Positions 5,633-12,493 of a DNA stretch of 12,493 nucleotides are shown piece after piece. Below the pieces are notes generated by a model. That model ran no database searches. It was given only the letters and a program-made list of their open reading frames with translations, and was not told the origin of the DNA. Both the position numbers and the translations under genes were made by a program. Source of the stretch: Phoronis ovalis (Eukaryota; Phoronida; Phoronidae). Each line of letters opens with the position of its first letter. Within the stretch, counting starts at the first letter, position 1. The stretch lies in assembly GCA_028565635.1 (NCBI GenBank), contig JAOXYB010044681.1, positions 1-12,493 on the forward strand. The letters run 5' to 3'.

Positions 5633-7464
5633 ATGATTCAAAACAAAAAGTCATAAGAAAATAATTATAGTATTTTTATAGCATATACCTGACTTTTATT
5701 TTCGGCTTTAAAATCATGTCTGTTTAGTCCGGTCAGTATTCCACTTTGTATTTTGGTATTGAGATTAATTAAACAGAAGTGTATAGCATACCTCACGTTA
5801 ATACTTTCAAATGTAGAGAGGTGAAATGTATTTGAAAAAGCATTCTGATATTGCAAAGGAATTAAACACTAATCCGATTATGTGAGCAAATGTATTGCAT
5901 ACAGTACTTGACTATAATTCTTTTATCAACAGTTCAATAGAAGTATTAGACACATTTGTGTTCATTCCAACAAGGTTATTCGAATATAATTGTTACAAAT
6001 ACACATAATATTGAATAGGCCAAAACACGTGGGACAATATTTTCATATCAAACGATACTATGCAATTATAGTCTTGTTTATGGTCTAGTGCACATTTTGA
6101 ACTAGTTTTAATCAACTTTAATACATTCACATCAACAGTAGGGGCTTAGAGTTTTATATATCCTAGGTACAAGCAAGAATCTTATCGATCCTTATATCCG
6201 ATTGTACGACCTTTTAAAGTTTCAGTTAAACCTTGCCATCAGCCCATAAGGGCCAAACTGTAAAGCATGCCAAATTCAACTTTCATTTTCACAAGATTTA
6301 ATAAAAATAATTAAACAACTGTCAATTTCACTCGTAATTTTAGCGCAGGGGTTTAAGTAAGAGTTTGCATTACAAGATACTAAATTGTGTAAAGACTAAA
6401 ACAATACATATTCATGAAGTCCACACTCATTTATCAAACTAGTTTCCGACAGATGTAAATGTTGTTATTCTTCGTACTTGATGACCAAAGAGATTTAAAA
6501 AATAACTATGTCATAAAATTTAGCTACAATTTGGAGAACAAGCGAGTAACAAAATATGAATGATCACGATGACGAAACTTAAAAATTGCATTTTAAGAAA
6601 TATGTTAACAATGAAATAAAGAAAGATATAATTAAAGACCAAGTTGTAAGAATTACGTTCAATTAATGTTTACCCTTCGAATGCTTTGCTAGATTTTACT
6701 TTATCACAAGAAATGATACAGAACAGACATGTTGGAACTTAAATAAGGTAAACTGAAACGTTTGCAACTTTGATACTCAGCTTGTTTTGTTAATGAACAA
6801 TGCAATGGTCCCAACCAGTTAGTCTCACCTCTGCACGATTGATTTTCATCAAAATATATGATTTGTTTTATATAACTCGCCTTACTCAAATATGAAGTAC
6901 GTTTACATGTACAAATTTGATAGCATGTATTTTTTAAAGTATGTGTTATATATATTTGTTTAAGGTCAGCTTTAAGCAAATTCAGCAAAAAATGTGTTTC
7001 GAATGGTTACAAATCTCGAAAGGCAAGGGAAGGAACTATAGATCCACGCGCACACCACAAAGTTTTATAACCATTTGATTAGTATTAATATGTATTTTAA
7101 ATAATATAAAACGAAAATCATGTTATTCATAATGTTGAATTTTACATGTTTTCCTAAATGCATATTTGTTACGATGCATTCTGACAAGTTTTACAATTAA
7201 TAAAATGTAGGTTATAATGTGTGATCATGCATCTGCGTGCATCCGCCATGCTGAGGTAATAAGTTGGGACAATTGCCCCGGGAACATACGAAGTTTAAAA
7301 TTTGCATTTTCCGCTTCGCTATGGCGACCCCTGGTGGTAGCAGATATATAACTGACCAAACAGACCTCTCGACCACATATAATATCACTGATATGTATAA
7401 TGTTTGTTGTCCACTGATTATTTTAATCTACATTTGGTCATAAAGTGTAAGTTTAGCACTTCAG
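5633..7464. other. Long AT-rich intergenic region, no gene seen
   Basis: No frame here has convincing coding character; all ATG frames are short and AT-driven. Plus-strand AATAAA motifs near 6300 and 6613 could end a transcript from the 5465 promoter. A CTCF-like motif sits at 7322-7340. Confidence 0.5.
7322..7340 (-). promoter_or_regulatory. CTCF-like motif beyond the zinc-finger gene's 3' end
   Basis: Read on the minus strand it is CTACCACCAGGGGTCGCCA, matching 14 of 19 positions of the CTCF consensus TGGCCACCAGGGGGCGCTA, with the CCACCAGGGG core intact. It lies about 125 bases past the polyadenylation signal of the zinc-finger gene, where an insulator or boundary would be expected, and has the same orientation as the motif at 1808-1826. 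Confidence 0.5.
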
Positions 7465-7470
7465 TTTATT
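7465..7470 (-). terminator. Polyadenylation signal of the zinc-finger gene
   Basis: AATAAA on the minus strand, 77 bases after the TAA stop at 7549-7547. It is canonical and correctly placed for cleavage near 7440-7455. Confidence 0.65.
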
Positions 7471-7546
7471 AATAATCACAGCAGCTTTGACTGAACAATC
7501 TGACAACAAACATTGCTGTACATATCTGGATAAATTAACTGATTAA

Positions 7547-9491
7547 TTATTCAGACGCATTATTACAGTCAGGATGCTTAGATTTCATATGCCAATTCAG
7601 TGAAGCTTTCTGTCGACATCTATAGCCACATACAAAACACAGAATAGGTGAAACATCAAGGTGAATTCTTGAGTGAACATTCAAGTGGCACCCCCTTTTA
7701 AATGCTTTACCACAGGTTTCACAAACATGACTTCTACAATCCTTATGTACTAGAGCATGCGTATTTAGTCTGCTTCTTGTTTTAGCAGCGTAGTTGCAAT
7801 TTTTAAATCTACATTTATATAATTGTTTTACAGGGCAATGCATTTCTCTTAAATGCTTCTGTAAGTATCGCTTGTTTTTCAGAATCTTTCTGCAAATATG
7901 ACATACATTGTTAGTCCGAATATGTGTAAACGCATGTTTATTAGCTACACTCCATTGACTAAAATGTTTGTCACAATGTTTACATTGATAGAGCGCACCA
8001 GTTTCACTTTGTGAAGCATTTTCTTCCATGGGCTCACTTAATGTTGCACTATTGTCAACAACCACTGACATGGACTTGCTTTCTATGTTTCCAGTCATCA
8101 TTTCTCGTTTTAAGTAAAGCCTTCTCCCAACTCCCCATCTTTTAGGAGGTCGGACAACATCAATTATATCATGAATTTCCTTTTCAAATACATCCACTGC
8201 GGATTGGTCAATGTCTTTGCGAACGGATTTCTTTTTTTTGCTATTATGTGTTTGTTTATGCTGCAATAAATCCCACTTTGTTTTAGAAACATTACCACAA
8301 TTTTCATTAGTACATACATATGACTGGCCTGCAGACTGGTGCATGCTTTTCATGTGTCTGTCTAATCCGCTTTTAAGAACCTTACCACATACAGAACAAG
8401 TAGATGGTTTGCTATTAATATGTGCACAGGCATGTGAATAAATAGCCTGTAACTGAGTTTTCATTTTTCCACACTCTTTGCATTGATAATGTAGTACATT
8501 ATTATTTCCACCCTTTATTTCAGACCTCTCTAGATCTATCCCAAGAATTCTTTCCATGGATTCCTCAGATATTATACCAGTAGGCGTTTCTGCTTTTTGA
8601 AAACCATTCTCGATCGTTTCTTTTGTATCTTTATTTAGTGAATTATCATTTGATAGTTCAAACTGATTATTTGTAGAATTTTTCATAGAAACATCAGTTT
8701 GCAAATTTATAGAAAAATTCTGCTTTCTAACTTTATAAGGCAGAGCAACTTCACCTGAAATTGATTCACACAAGCTGCTCATATTATTATTTTCAAAGCT
8801 GTCATAATGTTCTTTTCTGTCACCGCTAGCTTTAGCATCACATTCCATTGAACTGGCACCACAAACGGAACCAGGAGTTTCTGTTCTTTTTGGTGGCGCT
8901 AACTGATTACAGCTAAATTCAGGGGATCTAACAACTTTAATCATTGCTAAGACATCTGTGCGCCATGAATTACGAACACTAGCATTATCATCCTCACCCT
9001 TAAGCGATTCATCCTCACTATCAAGTTCACTGTCATAATCATCAGATGGGTTGTAATCAGGATCAGATATCTTTGTGTTTTTCTGATTCTCATAATTTTT
9101 CTTCTGCTCATGACTACCACTGTCAGATTCCAAATTAAAATCTGATTTACTTTCATTGGCATCATCACAATTATTAGAAAAATCTTCATCTTCCATGTCC
9201 TGGTCATCACTATCTACACTCTCTGTTTCTAATTTTATAGATAAATGATTCTCTTGTTCTTGGCCTGATGGACTACAATTGTAAAGCGTGATTATTGGTT
9301 GAATGTTTTTTACACCAGACTGTGCAGTGTTCCTTACACCTTGTGTAAATGATTGAGTAACTTTGGCTGTAGGAGAATCCTTTGTCACTGATGTCGAAAT
9401 TGTTGTGTTGTTTGTGACTCTTTTACAGCAGCAAGTTGGGCAATGATTCTCTACCTGCGGTAGGCTGTAACTAAGTTGCGACTTACATATT
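7547..9491 (-). CDS. C2H2 zinc-finger protein, last exon with eight fingers
   Basis: Terminal 1945-nt exon. It opens after TTTTTTTGTAG (acceptor AG 9493-9492) and closes at TAA 7549-7547. The frame reads through 9388, where a GTG is just an internal valine. The N-terminal part carries a cysteine cluster (HCPTCCC), then a long acidic Asp/Glu/Ser region (about 9220-8990) with DPDYNPSDDYDSE. Eight fingers follow: 1-3 (about 8488-8246), a basic spacer with KKKKSVRK (possible nuclear localisation signal), then 4-6 (about 7990-7745), 7 and 8 (to 7574). Fingers 1, 4 and 7 are CX2C/HX3H, fingers 2, 5 and 8 are CX2C/HX4H, and fingers 3 and 6 are CX4C/HX3H. Finger 2 has ten rather than twelve residues between its second Cys and first His. 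The last finger, with CRQKASLNWH, recalls the C-terminal fingers of the vertebrate ZNF653/ZNF692/ZFP276 group, from memory. It is probably a nuclear DNA-binding regulator; the target is unknown. Confidence 0.93.
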
Positions 9492-10830
9492 CTACAAAAA
9501 AATATAATTATTATTAGAATAAATCAGTAAGATACAAAACATTTTAGTCAGAAACCTAATTTTTTTTTTGATAAAAAGCCTGGTTTCAGTCTTACTGCAA
9601 AATTTTTATCAGTCCTGCTAATTTTGCAGGATCAGAACATAACCACTGTAGCAGGCAGTTGATTCTAAAGACAATCCACAAGCTATTATTATTTACATAC
9701 ATAAAAATACGTTTGTACAAAACACTAATCCCCTTGCTGCACATTTTAAAACGAATGGCAGCGAAACTCAAACCCGCACTTGGGCACATATTATGGGTCA
9801 TCTTATTATATAAATGTTGAATTGCAAAGTTGTTTTTTTTAAAGTAGGTCAAAGTCAAAGACATATTCTCATCAAGGTTATAAGCTCATCAGATGCACAA
9901 TCACAACTGAGAAAAAAAACAGTATTTGCCACCAGGAGTCCGAAAGTATAGGTCTGTAGTTAGTGTGATGATGAGCTACTATTTAGGATTAATTTTTTCT
10001 CCTTCTTGCCAGGATAGTTGAAATTAATAAGACATGAAATCTGCAAATATTTCAGAACTGTATTTTGTAGCATTCTGAGACAAAAATTGGTCAAAATGTC
10101 GGCTAGGTGTGAAGTTTGTACTGTGATCAAAGATTTTGATGCCATATGTGTATCAAGAATTTCATGTATGATTCGATCCTGTGATGGTGAACAACAAATC
10201 TATATTGATAATAGAACTTTTTAAGCAATCATTGAATAAAGGTTTATGTCCAAATTCCATGAAAATTGCATTGAAGCCTATGGGAAATGTAATACTTGAA
10301 CAGAGCAAGAGAATATCACTTACTACATCACTTACTTTTTAGGCAGAGCCTTTAACTGCAGAAAGTGGACCAAAAACCTCTTTATCAATGATAGAAAAAC
10401 ATTCTTTTTCAAATTAAAGAATCGTAAATTGACAGATAAATATAGAGACTTATAGCACTGAAACATAGCACTAGTTGGAAACAAAACAATCAAGCAACTT
10501 AAATTATATTAAAGCCGCACTCGTACCAGAAATGAGTTATAATAAAATAAGTGAATTTCAAAATAAAATTAGTCAGGAATCAATAATTATGCTTAATAAA
10601 TAAATTTTGGTGAAAAAGTTTTTATAAAAAATGCGCTTTTCCGCCAGTTTTCCCAATCAAACTTTCGGCAGCTGAGCATGAACTTCTGACCAATCTTATT
10701 CCGAAGTCGAGCGAAAACAGACAAAGATTTTATTATTCATTCATTCTAATGTTCTTAGTCACTGTAGGCAGAAGTGAAGCAACAATGACAAAAAATAACA
10801 TGCTTCATATTAATTGTAAAATCAATATAC
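9492..10830 (-). other. Intron of the zinc-finger gene
   Basis: A 1339-base intron from donor GTATAT (10830) to acceptor TTTGTAG (9492), phase 2. It holds a weaker plus-strand CTCF-like motif at 9926-9944 (TTGCCACCAGGAGTCCGAA, 13 of 19 positions). A 42-codon plus-strand ATG frame at about 10096-10224 has no supporting context. Confidence 0.65.
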
Positions 10831-10926
10831 CTTGAGCTTTTCCCACAAGTTTCCAAGAATTCTGGTAGTTTCTCATCAGAACATTCCTTAGCTGCAACTG
10901 AACTGACTTGAGAGATATATTCACCA
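10831..10926 (-). CDS. Zinc-finger gene, internal exon of 96 nt
   Basis: Bounded by acceptor TTTTTTTTAG (AG 10928-10927) and donor AAG/GTATAT. It is open in the frame that joins both neighbours: AG+T gives Ser from the exon at 11411-11494, and AG+A gives Arg into the last exon. It begins GEYISQVSSVAAKECSDE and ends CGKSSR, then continues ICKSQLSY after the junction. It carries no zinc finger, but its cysteines together with those at the start of the next exon might form a small metal site. The call rests on splice signals, exact phase agreement and coding-like content. Confidence 0.68.
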
Positions 10927-11410
10927 CTAAAAAAAACATGGCTATGATCAAAACAGAATTTGTGGACTAAAAAGTACAAGGTATAATTAGTCACTGCTAT
11001 TATCATAACAGATTTTGAAGACTAAAATTGTTAAAGAATGTATAGCAGAGGTTAACACTATCAAAGCCCTGTGAAGTTACTTGATTTACAATGACAGTAA
11101 TTAAAGAATTATATTTTCAGCAGCACTAAAAGTAATCAAAATCAGTTGAACATAACAATATGAAAAGGTGGCAACCTAGAGCAGATGCTTGGTCTAGTTT
11201 TAAGTGTTTTCTTTCAAACTTGGAAAAAGGAAATCTTTAATGTCATGCAGAAAATTATTAACTGCAATATCGCTGGTTGGCGAGAGCTGAGTATGATATA
11301 AAGGTATTAATGCATGTACAGTTAAAATTCTACACCATCTTTTAAACTTTTCAAAAAATCAAGGCAAACAAAATTTCTGTTGTAAATAATATCAATAAAC
11401 TGATACACAC
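10927..11410 (-). other. Intron of the zinc-finger gene
   Basis: A 484-base phase-2 intron between donor AAG/GTGTGTAT (11410) and the T-rich acceptor at 10927. AT-rich; no other feature seen. Confidence 0.6.
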
Positions 11411-11494
11411 CTTGTTACTAAAGGAACACTAGCTTCGGTTCTTGTAGCTGAATTCATGCTGGTTGGTATTCTGAGACTTGCACTTTCTTCATAA
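11411..11494 (-). CDS. Zinc-finger gene, upstream exon of 84 nt
   Basis: Acceptor TTATTTACAG (AG 11496-11495), donor ACAAG/GTGTGT. It is open in the required frame (YEESASLRIPTS, then MNSATRTEASVPLVT) and joins the 96-nt exon in phase 2. An in-frame ATG at 11457-11455 with A at -3 could be the initiator, giving a 695-residue protein; otherwise translation starts in an exon further right that I could not identify, and the joined exons encode at least 707 residues. All three introns or intron edges seen in this gene have the same phase. Confidence 0.62.
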
Positions 11495-12493
11495 CTGTAA
11501 ATAACAAATGTCTTGATTATAAGTGAATGGTAAAATTCACATTTCCCACTGTTGACAACACTTCTATTTTATGAAAAGTAACCTTGTATGGTGTAAATTG
11601 TTTCATTACTACCTGATAAATATGCTAATAACATGCTAACTGAAGGTCACACAGCATAATAACTTGCCAAGAACAAGGAGTGTCCAATTTATAAAGTATG
11701 CAGTTTGATCCTAAAACTAATTATCATACAATTCAGGTACTGAGTTTAATTACTTGAATACACTACTTATGCAAAATACATTGCATAATAATCAGAAATA
11801 GCTAGTTACAACAGTTCATTAAACTTTTGTCAATGTAACTTATTGGATGGCTATTATGTACTAGCTTGTTTGTTTTCATAACAAAATATTGTTATATAAA
11901 ATTTTAAAAAAAAACAGGTTAAGTTCAGCAGTTGTTTCTCAGTGACAGTATAAATAAGCAGTACTTGCTTCTTGTATCTGGTTGGATTGTGCAACCCGAA
12001 GGAGTACATGTATAAGCATAATGGTGTGCACTATTAGTCAATCGTTGAATAATAAAAGCAGGGAAGTGACACAGTATCAACCTCTTTATCTCCCACATCT
12101 AAGTCCTGCATAAATGCGCTATTATAAAGTAAGATTATTACAGAAAAAAACAACATATCCACACCGTGAGAAAAGCATAGATAAATAGGCGTGTACAAGT
12201 ATGTTTAAAACCAGTAAATCATAAGCAGGCACATAAAGCAGTGGCGACAACAAAGCACACACAAGTCTGACATGTCGAAACCTAGTATAATCATTGTCAA
12301 ATGTAGAAACTGTTAGCCAAGATAAAATAACAAGAGGTCTGCGGGTGCAGACAGATGCCCATCACATGATGTAGTTTCTGTAGTTGTAAAGCCATCTTTG
12401 TATGTATAAGAGTTGCAAGGTTGATAATAGAGGGAAAATGTCAAATTTTTGGTTTGAAAGGAAAATAGGTGGTTTTGCTTTGTTTCCCGAAAT
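11495..12493. other. Upstream intron or 5' flank of the zinc-finger gene
   Basis: AT-rich, with no certain exon. A 14-nt minus-strand candidate first exon at 12178-12165 (MLFS plus CG, donor CG/GTGTGG) has the right phase but a weak donor. TATAAATAAG on the plus strand at 11949-11958 has no initiator or frame behind it. A perfect small hairpin, GTCTGC-GGGT-GCAGAC, lies at 12337-12352. Confidence 0.4.

Noticed and set aside
10096-10224. 42-codon cysteine-containing plus-strand frame
   Set aside because: It is inside the zinc-finger intron on the opposite strand, with no promoter or splice context; likely chance or a repeat relic.
12165-12178. Possible first coding exon (MLFS) of the zinc-finger gene
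   Set aside because: Its phase matches, but the donor GTGTGG is poor and a one-in-three phase match in 14 bases is weak evidence.

Overview
The window reads as nuclear DNA of an invertebrate animal. It is AT-rich, with long non-coding stretches. Its coding exons are separated by GT-AG introns, and it contains TATA/initiator promoters, CTCF-like motifs and a small non-autonomous DNA transposon. There is no operon structure and no bacterial gene. I cannot fix the phylum; an arginine-rich sperm-type basic protein would fit a mollusc or another marine invertebrate, but that is only a guess.

Three protein genes are supported, all on the minus strand. (1) 918-1798: a three-exon gene for a 176-residue arginine/lysine/serine protein, best read as a sperm nuclear basic protein (protamine-like). 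It has its own TATA box and initiator, and all three exons join in frame. (2) 3919-4911, with a possible start at 4953: a 330-residue protein I cannot name. It carries a canonical-looking PP1-docking motif and a distinctive aromatic C-terminus. (3) 7547-11494: the 3' part of a C2H2 zinc-finger gene with eight fingers, a 1.9 kb last exon and two upstream exons that I deduced from splice sites and matching phase. Its first exon was not found.

Between genes 1 and 2 lie a 354 bp MITE with about 60 bp terminal inverted repeats (2367-2720), a two-copy tandem repeat of about 0.4 kb (3026-3777), and a C-rich minisatellite (3770-3823) that would be G-quadruplex-prone on the strand transcribed as the 3' UTR of gene 2. 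A plus-strand TATA/initiator promoter at 5465-5500, of the same design as the protamine promoter, points into a region with no convincing gene. It may start a small gene or a non-coding RNA. The region 5633-7464 shows nothing coding.

The regulatory layer is the more unusual part. Strong CTCF-like motifs lie in the protamine 5' UTR and just beyond the zinc-finger gene's 3' end. An exact RFX X-box palindrome lies at 777-790, and a near-X-box lies upstream of gene 2. No wholly new biological system is evident. The best leads are the protamine locus and the unnamed PP1-docking protein.
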